Source: Ralstonia sp. SET104
Lineage (GTDB): Bacteria > Pseudomonadota > Gammaproteobacteria > Burkholderiales > Burkholderiaceae
NCBI RefSeq assembly: GCF_003851545.1
Contig: NZ_BHVX01000019.1
Location: forward strand, 20,348-84,347
DNA length: 64,000 bases
Direction: 5' to 3'
In this document: positions 27,338-35,988 of the stretch, in pieces
Layout: each line of letters starts with the position of its first letter
Numbering within the stretch: the stretch's first letter is position 1
Notes under the pieces: generated by a model
What the model saw: only the letters and a program-made list of their open reading frames with translations
What the model was told of the DNA's origin: nothing
Databases searched by the model: none
Made by a program: the position numbers and the translations under genes

Positions 27338-27658
27338 ATGGAGCTGGTCAATCACACGGTGATCAACCTGATCATCTTCGTGCTGGCGATCTACGTCGGC
27401 TACCACGTGGTCTGGACCGTCACGCCGGCGCTGCATACGCCGCTGATGGCCGTGACCAACGCCATTTCGGCCATCATCATCGTCGGCGCCATGCTGGCAG
27501 CGGGCCTCACGCAAACGGGGCTGGGCCGCACGATGGGCGTGGTGGCAGTGGCGCTGGCGGCGGTCAACGTGTTTGGCGGCTTCCTGGTCACGCAGCGCAT
27601 GCTTGAGATGTTCAAGAAGAAAGAGCCCAAGGCCAAGGCTGGGGAGAACAAGCAATGA
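27338..27658 (+). CDS. pntAB: NAD(P) transhydrogenase alpha subunit, part 2
   Basis: A 106-residue membrane protein with about three hydrophobic helices ([48 protein letters not shown]). It is the membrane domain of the split alpha subunit that helps form the proton channel. The GAGGAGGAG ribosome site is strong. Its stop overlaps the pntB start by 4 bp. Confidence 0.95.
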   Translation: MELVNHTVINLIIFVLAIYVGYHVVWTVTPALHTPLMAVTNAISAIIIVGAMLAAGLTQTGLGRTMGVVAVALAAVNVFGGFLVTQRMLEMFKKKEPKAKAGENKQ

Positions 27659-29115
27659 GCATGAACCTCGTCACCCTGCTGTATCTGCTGGCGTCGGTCT
27701 GCTTCATTCAGGCGCTCAAGGGCCTTTCGCACCCGACCACGGCGCGGCGCGGCAACGCGTTCGGCATGACGGGCATGGCGATCGCCGCCGTCACAACCCT
27801 CGCGCTCATCTACAAGCTCAAGGCGGAGATGTTTGCCGGCACCGAGAGCGGCGCCTCCACGGGCTTCATCCTCATCTTCGCGGGCCTGGTGGTCGGCGGC
27901 GGCATCGGCGCCTTTGTGGCGCGCACGGTCGAGATGACCAAGATGCCCGAGCTGGTGGCCGCCATGCACTCGCTGATCGGCTTGGCGGCAGTGTGCATTG
28001 CCGTGGCGGCCGTGGCTGAACCCTCCGCCTTCGGCATCACCATGGCCGGTGACAGCGTGCTCCCGCTGGGCAACCGCGTGGAACTGTTCATCGGCACGTT
28101 CGTGGGTGCCATCACGTTCTCGGGTTCGGTGATCGCCTTCGGCAAGTTGTCGGGCAAGTACAAGTTCCGCCTGTTCCAGGGCGCGCCGGTGCAGTTTGCG
28201 GGCCAGCACATGCTGAACCTGCTGCTGGCGGTAGCCATGCTGGGCTTCGGTATCTTGTTTTTCCTGACGCAGAGCTGGCTGCCGTTCGTCATCATGACGG
28301 CCATCGCCTTTGTGCTGGGCGTGCTGATCATCATCCCGATCGGCGGTGCCGATATGCCGGTGGTGGTGTCGATGCTGAACTCGTACTCGGGCTGGGCGGC
28401 GGCCGGCATCGGCTTCTCTCTGAACAACCCGATGCTGATCATCGCGGGCTCGCTGGTGGGGTCGTCCGGTGCCATCCTCTCGTACATCATGTGCCGCGCG
28501 ATGAACCGGTCGTTCTTCAACGTGATCCTGGGCGGCTTTGGTTCGGAGGCGTCCGCTGGTGCCGCGGCAGGCGGTGGCGGGCAGCAGCGCCCAGTCAAGT
28601 CAGGCTCGCCGGATGACGCCGCCTTCCTCATGGGCAACGCCGAGACGGTCATCATCGTCCCCGGCTACGGCCTGGCCGTGGCACGCGCGCAGCACGCCCT
28701 GAAGGAGCTGACCGAGAAGCTGTCGGACAAGGGCGTGACGGTCAAGTACGCCATTCACCCGGTCGCCGGACGCATGCCGGGCCACATGAATGTGCTGCTG
28801 GCCGAAGCCGAAGTGCCGTACGACCAAGTGTTTGAAATGGAAGACATCAACGGCGAATTCGGCCAAGCCGACGTGGTGCTCGTGCTCGGCGCGAACGACG
28901 TGGTCAACCCTGCCGCCAAGAACGATCCGAAGTCGCCCATTGCCGGCATGCCGATCCTGGAAGCGTACAAGGCCAAGACCATCATCGTGAACAAGCGCTC
29001 CATGAACGCCGGCTATGCGGGGCTCGACAACGAGTTGTTCTATATGGACAAGACGATGATGGTGTTCGGCGACGCCAAGAAGGTCGTCGAAGACATGGTG
29101 AAGTCTGTGGAATAA
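27655..29115 (+). CDS. pntB: NAD(P) transhydrogenase beta subunit
   Basis: A 486-residue protein with an N-terminal membrane domain of about nine helices and a C-terminal NADP(H)-binding domain III ([52 protein letters not shown]). It completes the transhydrogenase with PntAA and PntAB and makes NADPH at the expense of proton motive force. It is translationally coupled to pntAB. Length is normal for the family. Confidence 0.97.
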   Translation: MSMNLVTLLYLLASVCFIQALKGLSHPTTARRGNAFGMTGMAIAAVTTLALIYKLKAEMFAGTESGASTGFILIFAGLVVGGGIGAFVARTVEMTKMPELVAAMHSLIGLAAVCIAVAAVAEPSAFGITMAGDSVLPLGNRVELFIGTFVGAITFSGSVIAFGKLSGKYKFRLFQGAPVQFAGQHMLNLLLAVAMLGFGILFFLTQSWLPFVIMTAIAFVLGVLIIIPIGGADMPVVVSMLNSYSGWAAAGIGFSLNNPMLIIAGSLVGSSGAILSYIMCRAMNRSFFNVILGGFGSEASAGAAAGGGGQQRPVKSGSPDDAAFLMGNAETVIIVPGYGLAVARAQHALKELTEKLSDKGVTVKYAIHPVAGRMPGHMNVLLAEAEVPYDQVFEMEDINGEFGQADVVLVLGANDVVNPAAKNDPKSPIAGMPILEAYKAKTIIVNKRSMNAGYAGLDNELFYMDKTMMVFGDAKKVVEDMVKSVE

Positions 29116-29279
29116 AGCGGCGGGAATAAGGCGGCGCGCTGACGGCTATCAATGCGCCCTCAGATCAGACTGGTTCCGCTTGCTCCCGGCGGCGGCAGGC
29201 AGTAACGTAGTGCAAACGGTCAGCGCTGGCCATATCGGCCTTGCGCTGCACCCTGCCCTCTCCCGACTTCTCCCGACGT

Positions 29280-30317
29280 ATGCAACAGGACAGCGCCCTG
29301 CCGGTCTATTTCCACCCCACCCTGACGGTGGTGGTTGACGACAGCCAATCGTTCGTGGAAAGCCTCGGGTTCCAGATGGACCCGTCGCGCGCGCTGCTGG
29401 CCTTCAACGACCCGGAAGAGGCGCTGACGTGGCTGCGCCAGTGGCATTCGCTGCGCATGCCGGGCTTCCTGCCGGTGCGCGTCACGCACGACGACCTGAC
29501 GTTTTCGACCGAGCGCCGCACCATCCAGCTCGACGTCGACCGCGTCTACCGCCAGATCCACGAAGTCAACCGTTTCCTGCAGCCGTCCGTCATCGTGGTG
29601 GACTACTCCATGCCGCGCATGAACGGGCTGGAGTTCTGCGCCAAGCTCAAAGAGCTGCCGTGCATGACAATCCTGCTCACCGGCATGGCCGACGAGAACA
29701 TCGCCGTGCAGGGTTTCAACGACGGCCTGATCGACCGCTACATCAAAAAAGACAATCCGGCGATGGCCGAGCGCCTCAGCGCGGAGATCGAAGCGCTGCA
29801 GGTGCGCTACTTCAGCAATCTGTCGAGCACACTGCGTGATCTGCTGTCGCGCCACTCGTTCAGCTTTCTGTCGGATCCGGCGGTCACACGGCTGGTGCGC
29901 GAGCTGTCCACGCGCTACCGTTTCATCGAGTACTACCTCTATCCACACCCTGCCGGCGTGCTGCTGCTCACCGCCGACGGGCGCGCCACGCTCATGGTCA
30001 TCGAGACCAACGCGAGCATGCTCACGCACCTGGAGAATGCCGAGGCGTACAACGCGCCCGATGCGTTGCTCAAGGGCCTGCACGACAAGAAGATCGTCCC
30101 GTTCTTCTGGCCCGGCGATGGCATGTACACCCCGGCCTGCGTGGAGTGGGAACAATATTGCCTGCCTGCAGAGGTTTGTCAGGGGCGCGAGCCGTACTAT
30201 TACGCGCTGTTCGACATGCCCAGCCATCTGCTGCCGGCACAGATCTACAGCTACACCCAGTTTCTCGCCAACTACAAGCAGGATCCGGACGCACTCACCG
30301 GCCGCAAGTCGCGCTGA
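29280..30317 (+). CDS. Response regulator next to the phc operon
   Basis: 345 residues. The N-terminal receiver-like domain has an acidic pair (VVVDDSQSF near 17-20), the phosphoacceptor Asp 108 in VIVVDYSMPRMNGLEF, a Thr in LLTGMADENIAV and a Lys in YIKKDNP. It is larger than a normal receiver because about 50 residues are inserted before the Asp-bearing strand. The C-terminal 180 residues contain no recognised HTH or enzyme motif. ATG 29280 is chosen over 29241 because the receiver begins directly after it. It lies 654 bp upstream of phcB on the same strand and may feed into the quorum-sensing phosphorelay; that link is inferred from position. Confidence 0.8.
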   Translation: MQQDSALPVYFHPTLTVVVDDSQSFVESLGFQMDPSRALLAFNDPEEALTWLRQWHSLRMPGFLPVRVTHDDLTFSTERRTIQLDVDRVYRQIHEVNRFLQPSVIVVDYSMPRMNGLEFCAKLKELPCMTILLTGMADENIAVQGFNDGLIDRYIKKDNPAMAERLSAEIEALQVRYFSNLSSTLRDLLSRHSFSFLSDPAVTRLVRELSTRYRFIEYYLYPHPAGVLLLTADGRATLMVIETNASMLTHLENAEAYNAPDALLKGLHDKKIVPFFWPGDGMYTPACVEWEQYCLPAEVCQGREPYYYALFDMPSHLLPAQIYSYTQFLANYKQDPDALTGRKSR

Positions 30318-30971
30318 GGTGATGTTTCCGCTTTGCTCTGCACTGCGGGTTTCCGCATTGTGTGGGTCACACTGGGCAAGTACAATCGATTGCGTCATCC
30401 GGTAGCCATGACATCAGAACATGGCCCGGCTGAATCGCCCTGATGCAGGCGTGGCATAGCTGCGGCATCATGGCGAGCGAGGGCGTCGGCACGCAAGATT
30501 CGATACGGCGCCCCGAGTTCATTTTTGTGCGGGATTCTCCTTGAGAGACGATTTGGGATGCAGCAGCGGGCCGCGCGTTCAAGCAGCGCGCGTTGCGGAT
30601 GTCAGGGGAGTGCATCGTTCCAATCTGGTCACGGTTCACGGTTGCACGATTCCCGTTGCCACGCTGTTGATCGGCAAGCAGTAAAGTGCCACGGTCGTAG
30701 GACTGAAGGCACTGCTGCAGTCGATCATCTTCCCCAATCTTCTCGGAGCGGGTTTGGGCGAGAGACGCCGGGGCTGGCGCGTATTGCGCACAGCCAGCGG
30801 ACGGCTTCAAGCACGCTTTCACGACTGATGCGACGGCATGCCCGGCAGTGCTGGCGGGGCGCGCCGTGTTCGCGGTGCCCGGATTCGCGATGCGATTCCG
30901 GATGCGCGGTTGTTGGAGTGAGCGTCCCGCTTGGCAGACGTTTTCCCTGAAGTCTCCGGCAAATTCGCACA
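30318..30971 (+). other. 654-bp intergenic region upstream of phcB
   Basis: No convincing gene is seen; short frames here lack domains and ribosome sites. The stretch should hold the phcB promoter and any binding sites for the global regulator of the system, but no clear -10/-35 pair or strong palindrome stands out. Its length is unusual beside the tight spacing of neighbouring genes. Confidence 0.5.
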
Positions 30972-32384
30972 GTGTACTCACCCAATCAAATCGATCCTGC
31001 GGTCAGCTTTCGCAACTCACAGGGGCAGCAGGTCCGCGGCACCATCATCACGCTGCAGCGGCGTGCCCTGGTGATGGAGATCTACAACCCCTACTCGATC
31101 GTGCAGGTGAGTGAGGTCCTGTCCGAGCTTGCGATCAAGATGGGGACGCGGCAAGCCTATCTCGGCAAGGCGGTGGTCATCAGCCTGGTGAACACGGGCC
31201 TGACCGCCGTTGTCTCGCTCACCCTGATCGACGAATGGCGCGAGTTGTCGGAAGTGGCCGACACGCCGGCTTCGGTTGGCGAAGAAGCGCGAACGTTCGT
31301 GCAGGAATGGCAAGAACGTTTCCGCATCCACCGCGATTACCAGATCGTCGTCAACGAGATGCGCGCGTTCCTGGCCGAGGTGTCGCGCTGGGTGGAACAG
31401 GTGGATTTGTCCAAGACATTGCCACGCGAAGACAACAAGCTGCGCATGGACGTCTTCCAAGAGCTGGCCGAACCGATCATGCTCAAGCTCAAGGGCTACA
31501 TGGATGGGCTGGAGTCTGAAGCGGGCAAGGTTGAAGCCGAACTCGCACCTGCACACCGCATCTTCGCGCAAGCTGCGCTGCATCCGCTGCTACTACGCGC
31601 ACCCTTCATCTACCGCACGTACACCAAGCCGCTTGGCTACGCGGGCGATTACGAGATGGTCAACCAGATCCTCTCCGACCCGCGCGAAGGCCCGAACACC
31701 TACTTCCAGATCATCAACGCTGCCTTCCTGCGCACCGATGTGGCAGAAGCGCACCGCAACCGCATCGACATCCTCGTGCAGTATCTGAGCGACCTGGCCG
31801 CGCAAGCGAAGGCATCCGGCCGCGCGTTCAAGGTGCTGAACGTGGGCTGCGGGCCGGCGGTGGAGATCCAGCGCTTCATTCAGCAGCATCCAGAACCGTC
31901 GCTGCTGTCGTTCGAGCTGGTGGACTTCAGTGAAGAAACACTCAGCTACACGCGCGAGCAAATGCGCCGCGCGATGGACCGGGCGCGCAAGACCGTCAAC
32001 GTCGATTTCGTGCACGAATCGGTGCACCAGCTGCTCAAGCGCCGCATTACGTCCGACAGTCCGCAGGCCGGCGATTGCGATGCGGTGTATTGTGCCGGCC
32101 TGTTCGACTATCTCTCGAACAAGGTCTGTCAGCGCTTGCTCGCCTACTTCGCTTCACGCACGCGCAAGGGCGGCGCCATTCTTGCGACGAACGTGCACGG
32201 CAACAACCCGATGCGTTTTGTGATGGAACACGTGCTGGAGTGGTACCTGGTCTATCGCGATGAACCGCTGATGACCGAACTGCTGCCCGACGGCTCGCAC
32301 GACGTGCGTGTCTATACCGACGTCACAGGCGTCAACGTATTCGCCCAAGCCAGCGTGCAGGGGCTTGCTGCATCCGCCGCTTAA
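30972..32384 (+). CDS. phcB: Quorum-sensing autoinducer synthase PhcB (SAM methyltransferase)
   Basis: A 470-residue protein. The C-terminal half is a class I SAM-dependent methyltransferase (VLNVGCGPAVEIQRF motif I near 285, FELVDFSEETLSYT near 316). The N-terminal half has the PilZ-like/regulatory composition seen in PhcB. In Ralstonia, PhcB methylates 3-hydroxy fatty acids to the methyl-ester autoinducer (3-OH PAME or 3-OH MAME). A GTG at 30972 gives the family start (MYSPNQIDPAVSF). It is the first gene of phcBSRQ, with 20 bp to phcS. Which ester is made cannot be read from sequence. Confidence 0.92.
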   Translation: MYSPNQIDPAVSFRNSQGQQVRGTIITLQRRALVMEIYNPYSIVQVSEVLSELAIKMGTRQAYLGKAVVISLVNTGLTAVVSLTLIDEWRELSEVADTPASVGEEARTFVQEWQERFRIHRDYQIVVNEMRAFLAEVSRWVEQVDLSKTLPREDNKLRMDVFQELAEPIMLKLKGYMDGLESEAGKVEAELAPAHRIFAQAALHPLLLRAPFIYRTYTKPLGYAGDYEMVNQILSDPREGPNTYFQIINAAFLRTDVAEAHRNRIDILVQYLSDLAAQAKASGRAFKVLNVGCGPAVEIQRFIQQHPEPSLLSFELVDFSEETLSYTREQMRRAMDRARKTVNVDFVHESVHQLLKRRITSDSPQAGDCDAVYCAGLFDYLSNKVCQRLLAYFASRTRKGGAILATNVHGNNPMRFVMEHVLEWYLVYRDEPLMTELLPDGSHDVRVYTDVTGVNVFAQASVQGLAASAA

Positions 32385-32404
32385 TCCGCTGCTCAGGAAC
32401 ACGC

Positions 32405-33733
32405 ATGGAGCCCATTACTCATCGCGGATACCAGGCCGAGCTGAAACAGTTCCGGCTCGTCTTCAGCCGCATGGCTGCCATCACCGGCATCGTGCTGGTG
32501 CTGGCAGGCGTCGGGCTGGACTACGGCATGTATCCAGACAAGCTCTGGCTGTTCGGCTCGCTGCGCGTCATCACCTCGCTGATCATGTTCGGCGCGCTGC
32601 TTGTGCTTTACACGCGCTGGGGCGAAGAGCATGTGCAAAGCCTGACGTTCTTCTGGCTGATCTGCCCCCAGATCATGATCTCGTGGATGATCTATGACAC
32701 CGAGGGCGCCAGTTCTCCGTATTACTCGGGGCTGAATCTGGCGATCTACGCGGTGGGCATGGTGATGCCGATCGGCTTTCTGCAGGCCGTGCTGTTCGGC
32801 ACCTGCACGTACATTTTCTGGGTGATCGCGTGCACGCTGCATCCGGGCGGTATCCAGTCGCGCGAGATCTTCATCGTGCACTCGATGTTCATCCTGTTCT
32901 CGATTGCGACCAGCACGCTGTATACGTACTTCAACGAGCGCGGGCGCTTCCAGCTCTTCCGGCTCAAAGAGGAAGTGGCCCAGAAGAACGAGCAACTGGC
33001 GCTGACCAATCAGAACCTCATCGACATCAAGGGGCAGCTCCTGCAGCAGGAAAAAATGGCCGCCATCGGCACGCTGTCGGCGGGGCTGCTGCATGAGATC
33101 AACAACCCGGTCAACTTCTGCCTGATGGCGATTGCCGTGGCGCAGGAAGACCCGGTCGCCAAGGGCAGCCCCATGCTGCTCGAATGCCTGACCGACGCCA
33201 AGGAAGGCATGCAGCGCGTGCAGCACATCGTGTCGGATCTGAAGACCTTCGCCTACCGCAGCCCCGAGAAAGGCGAGGCCGATGCGCCGTTCCTGGCGGA
33301 AAAGGCCATCGACTCGGCCGTGCGCCTGACGAGCCATGAGCTGCGCGGCGTGGCGGTCGAGCGCAAGTTGCCGCCCGACACGCTCGTCCGCGGTGACGAG
33401 GCCGCCATCATCGGCGTGCTGATCAATCTGCTGTCAAACGCTGCGCTCGCCATGCAAAAGGTGCAGCGCGAGAACCCGCGCATCGAGATCGCCGGCGAGT
33501 GGATCGACAACCGGCTGCACGTGGTGGTGACCGACAACGGCCCTGGTATCGCCGAGAAAAACCTGTCGCGCGTGTTCGAGCCGTTCTTCACCACGCGCGA
33601 TGTCGGCAAGGGCCTGGGGCTTGGCCTGTCGATCAGCTATAGCGTGATCCAGCGTCATGGCGGCACGTTGGCTGCAACGAGCCAGGAAGGCGAATGGGCG
33701 CGCTTCACGTTCGATCTGCCGCGCTCGGAGTAG
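32405..33733 (+). CDS. phcS: Quorum-sensing sensor histidine kinase PhcS
   Basis: A 442-residue kinase. Five to six transmembrane helices fill the first 185 residues, followed by a coiled-coil (EEVAQKNEQLALTNQNL). The HisKA-type phosphoacceptor His 230 is in SAGLLHEINNPVNF. The ATPase domain has the N box (NLLSNAALAM), G1 (VVTDNGPGIAEKN), F (FEPFFTT) and G2 (GKGLGLGLSISY) motifs. In the phc system the membrane part senses the methyl-ester signal and phosphorylation controls PhcR and PhcQ. It lies 20 bp after phcB and 7 bp before phcR. Confidence 0.93.
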   Translation: MEPITHRGYQAELKQFRLVFSRMAAITGIVLVLAGVGLDYGMYPDKLWLFGSLRVITSLIMFGALLVLYTRWGEEHVQSLTFFWLICPQIMISWMIYDTEGASSPYYSGLNLAIYAVGMVMPIGFLQAVLFGTCTYIFWVIACTLHPGGIQSREIFIVHSMFILFSIATSTLYTYFNERGRFQLFRLKEEVAQKNEQLALTNQNLIDIKGQLLQQEKMAAIGTLSAGLLHEINNPVNFCLMAIAVAQEDPVAKGSPMLLECLTDAKEGMQRVQHIVSDLKTFAYRSPEKGEADAPFLAEKAIDSAVRLTSHELRGVAVERKLPPDTLVRGDEAAIIGVLINLLSNAALAMQKVQRENPRIEIAGEWIDNRLHVVVTDNGPGIAEKNLSRVFEPFFTTRDVGKGLGLGLSISYSVIQRHGGTLAATSQEGEWARFTFDLPRSE

Positions 33734-33740
33734 ACGCATC

Positions 33741-34847
33741 ATGGACACCAGGCCGGACACCGTCACCATTCTCTACGTCGACGACGAAGCGCAAGCCTGC
33801 AAATGGTTCGCGCGCACGATCGGTGCCGGCTACGCGGTGCTGACGGCCAATAGCGTTGAAGAAGCCAAGGCTGTGCTGCGCGATTGGCACGAGCGCATCA
33901 GCGTGGTGCTGACGGACTTCCGCATGCCCGGTGGCGACGGCACCGAGCTGCTGCGCTTCATCGACGCAAAGTACGGCGACATTGCCACCATCCTCGTCAC
34001 CGCGTATGCCGACAAGGATCTGCTGATCCAGGCCGTGAACACCGGGCGCGTGTTCAAGATTCTGGAGAAGCCCTATCAGCCCGAAGACGTGCGGCGCTCG
34101 CTGCAGGAAGCGCTGGCGCTGCGTCAGGACCGCCTTTTGCGCACCCAGCGCCTCATGGCGATCGACGAAACGCTGGCCTTTCTGGCACACGAGCTGAACA
34201 CGCCGCTGGCCGCCATCTCCAACTTTGCGCGCGGCATCCGCATGCGCGTGGATCAGACCGAGCCCACACCCGGCGCCCTGCCCGAGATTGGCCGGGCCGC
34301 CGATCGCGTGCAGGACAACGCGCGCTACTGCCTGTCGGTGATCGCCACATTCCTGAACTCGGTGCGCAACACGTACGGCAAGCCTGGCACGGCGGCCACG
34401 CCCAACAGTGCGGGCGGACTGATCCGCGCGTTGTTCGATACGTATCCGTTCACGAACGTGCAGCGCGAATGGGTGTCGTATCGCGTGGAAGACGATTTTC
34501 CGATTCTGACACTGCCCAACTGCGTGATGCTGGTGCTCTCATCACTCACCAGCAACGCGTTGCAGGCACTTGTGCACACCAATGCGCCGCAACTTGAGAT
34601 CGTGGCCAGCCGTGCACCGGAGGCCGGCAACAACCAGCACATGATCCGCATCGAGGACAACGGCCCCGGCATCGCGCCCGACGTCCTCGCGCGGCTGACC
34701 ATCGACCCCGTGACGACGCGCGCCGAAGAAGGCGGCAACGGCATGGGCATGATTTTTTGTACGCGGATCATGCAATCGTTCGGAGGAGCGATTGCGATTG
34801 ACTCCGCACCCAGCGCAGGCACGCGCGTGACTCTGACGTTCCCATGA
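33741..34847 (+). CDS. phcR: Hybrid response regulator/histidine kinase PhcR
   Basis: 368 residues: a receiver domain (LYVDDEAQACKWF, Asp 59 in VVLTDFRMPGGDG, Lys in ILEKPYQP) followed by a histidine-kinase module with His 150 in LAHELNTPLAAISNF and ATPase motifs (IRIEDNGPGI, GMGMIFCTRIMQSFGG). This receiver-first, kinase-second order is characteristic of PhcR in Ralstonia. The ATG at 33741 is 7 bp after the phcS stop; the frame is open upstream but overlaps phcS. It is expected to relay the PhcS signal to PhcQ and the global regulator PhcA, which is encoded elsewhere. Confidence 0.92.
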   Translation: MDTRPDTVTILYVDDEAQACKWFARTIGAGYAVLTANSVEEAKAVLRDWHERISVVLTDFRMPGGDGTELLRFIDAKYGDIATILVTAYADKDLLIQAVNTGRVFKILEKPYQPEDVRRSLQEALALRQDRLLRTQRLMAIDETLAFLAHELNTPLAAISNFARGIRMRVDQTEPTPGALPEIGRAADRVQDNARYCLSVIATFLNSVRNTYGKPGTAATPNSAGGLIRALFDTYPFTNVQREWVSYRVEDDFPILTLPNCVMLVLSSLTSNALQALVHTNAPQLEIVASRAPEAGNNQHMIRIEDNGPGIAPDVLARLTIDPVTTRAEEGGNGMGMIFCTRIMQSFGGAIAIDSAPSAGTRVTLTFP

Positions 34848-34929
34848 CAAGACCATCAACACTACGAACCACGCCGCACGTGATCCGCGCGTTTGCCGTA
34901 TTGGCTGCATTTGCTATGAGGAGTGACGG

Positions 34930-35937
34930 ATGACCAATCCTGGGGGCAACGAGCCCAAGATCCTGTACGTGGACGACGAGACATTGGCGCTGACTTACTT
35001 CGGCCGTGCCATCGGTTCACTGGCACCGGTCGTCACCGCCACCTCGGTCGAAGAAGGCAAACGCATGCTGGACCAGCATGCTGCGACGCTGGGCGTGCTC
35101 GTGTCGGATCAACGCATGCCCGGCGAACTCGGCAACGAACTGCTGCGCTATGCACGCGAGCGCTATCCGCATCTGGTGCGTATTCTGACCACCGCGTACT
35201 CGGAAATTGAAGACACGGTGGAGGCCGTCAACCAGGGCCAGATCCACCGCTACATCAAGAAGCCGTGGGACATCACCGCGCTGCGCGTGGAACTCAAGCA
35301 GGCACTCGAATTTTCTGACCTGCGCCGCGAGCGCGACGCGCTGCTGCGCGAGAAGATGATCGTGCGCCAGAGCCAGACACTCACGCATCGCATCGGCGCG
35401 CTCCAGTCGCTGTACCTGGCGGTATCGGGGTTGTCATCATTCAGCGCCATCAACGATTACCTGCGCGCGGCGGCGGCCGTTGGCCTGCAGTCGCTGGCAC
35501 AGCCGGACTGGGCGATGAAGGACTACACCGAGCTGGTCGGCGAGGAAAGCCTGCGCACCGGCGAATTCAGCCGCGCGGTGCAGCTGGCCTACCAAGACTT
35601 GTCGTCGCGCTTTGACAGCAGGCCCGCCGCACAAGCGCTGGAAGTGCTGGCCGAGGTGCTGAATGGCAAAGTGTCACCGGCAAGCGCAGATGCTGCGGCG
35701 GTGATCGACCTCACCACGCTGACGGAATTCCTGGAAGCGGCGTCAACGCACAAGGTATCGGAAGCACACGCCAAGTGGCTGGCATTCCTGCTGTGGCTTG
35801 ATGGCAAGGGTTGGTCGCTCACGGCCGAGCGCGATGGCGCGGCCGTCAAGCTGCGCCTGCTCGACAACCAGACGCAGCTCACGCCCGATCAGCTCGCAGC
35901 GTGGATGGAACACTTCCAGGATCAGCAGGCCGCCTGA
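34930..35937 (+). CDS. phcQ: Response regulator PhcQ
   Basis: 335 residues: an N-terminal receiver (ILYVDDETLALTYF, Asp 60 in VLVSDQRMPGELG, Thr in LTTAYSE, Lys in YIKKPWD) plus a C-terminal region of about 200 residues without a DNA-binding motif. Its position after phcR, 82 bp downstream, matches phcQ, which in Ralstonia mediates most of the quorum response with PhcR. A GAGGAGTG ribosome site precedes the ATG. The operon ends at a strong hairpin. Confidence 0.9.
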   Translation: MTNPGGNEPKILYVDDETLALTYFGRAIGSLAPVVTATSVEEGKRMLDQHAATLGVLVSDQRMPGELGNELLRYARERYPHLVRILTTAYSEIEDTVEAVNQGQIHRYIKKPWDITALRVELKQALEFSDLRRERDALLREKMIVRQSQTLTHRIGALQSLYLAVSGLSSFSAINDYLRAAAAVGLQSLAQPDWAMKDYTELVGEESLRTGEFSRAVQLAYQDLSSRFDSRPAAQALEVLAEVLNGKVSPASADAAAVIDLTTLTEFLEAASTHKVSEAHAKWLAFLLWLDGKGWSLTAERDGAAVKLRLLDNQTQLTPDQLAAWMEHFQDQQAA

Positions 35938-35958
35938 ACCGGGCCTGCAGTTGCCGAC

Positions 35959-35988
35959 ACAACGCCGATGCTTATGCGTCGGCGTTGT
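35959..35988. terminator. Bidirectional hairpin between phcQ and rlmL
   Basis: A perfect 10-bp stem ACAACGCCGA / TCGGCGTTGT with a 10-nt loop. It lies between convergent genes and overlaps the last codons of rlmL. There is only a short T-run on the plus side. Confidence 0.65.

Noticed and set aside
30525..30950. 141-residue plus-strand frame in the phcB upstream region
   Set aside because: Arg/Cys/Ser-rich translation with no recognisable domain and no ribosome site; probably a chance frame.
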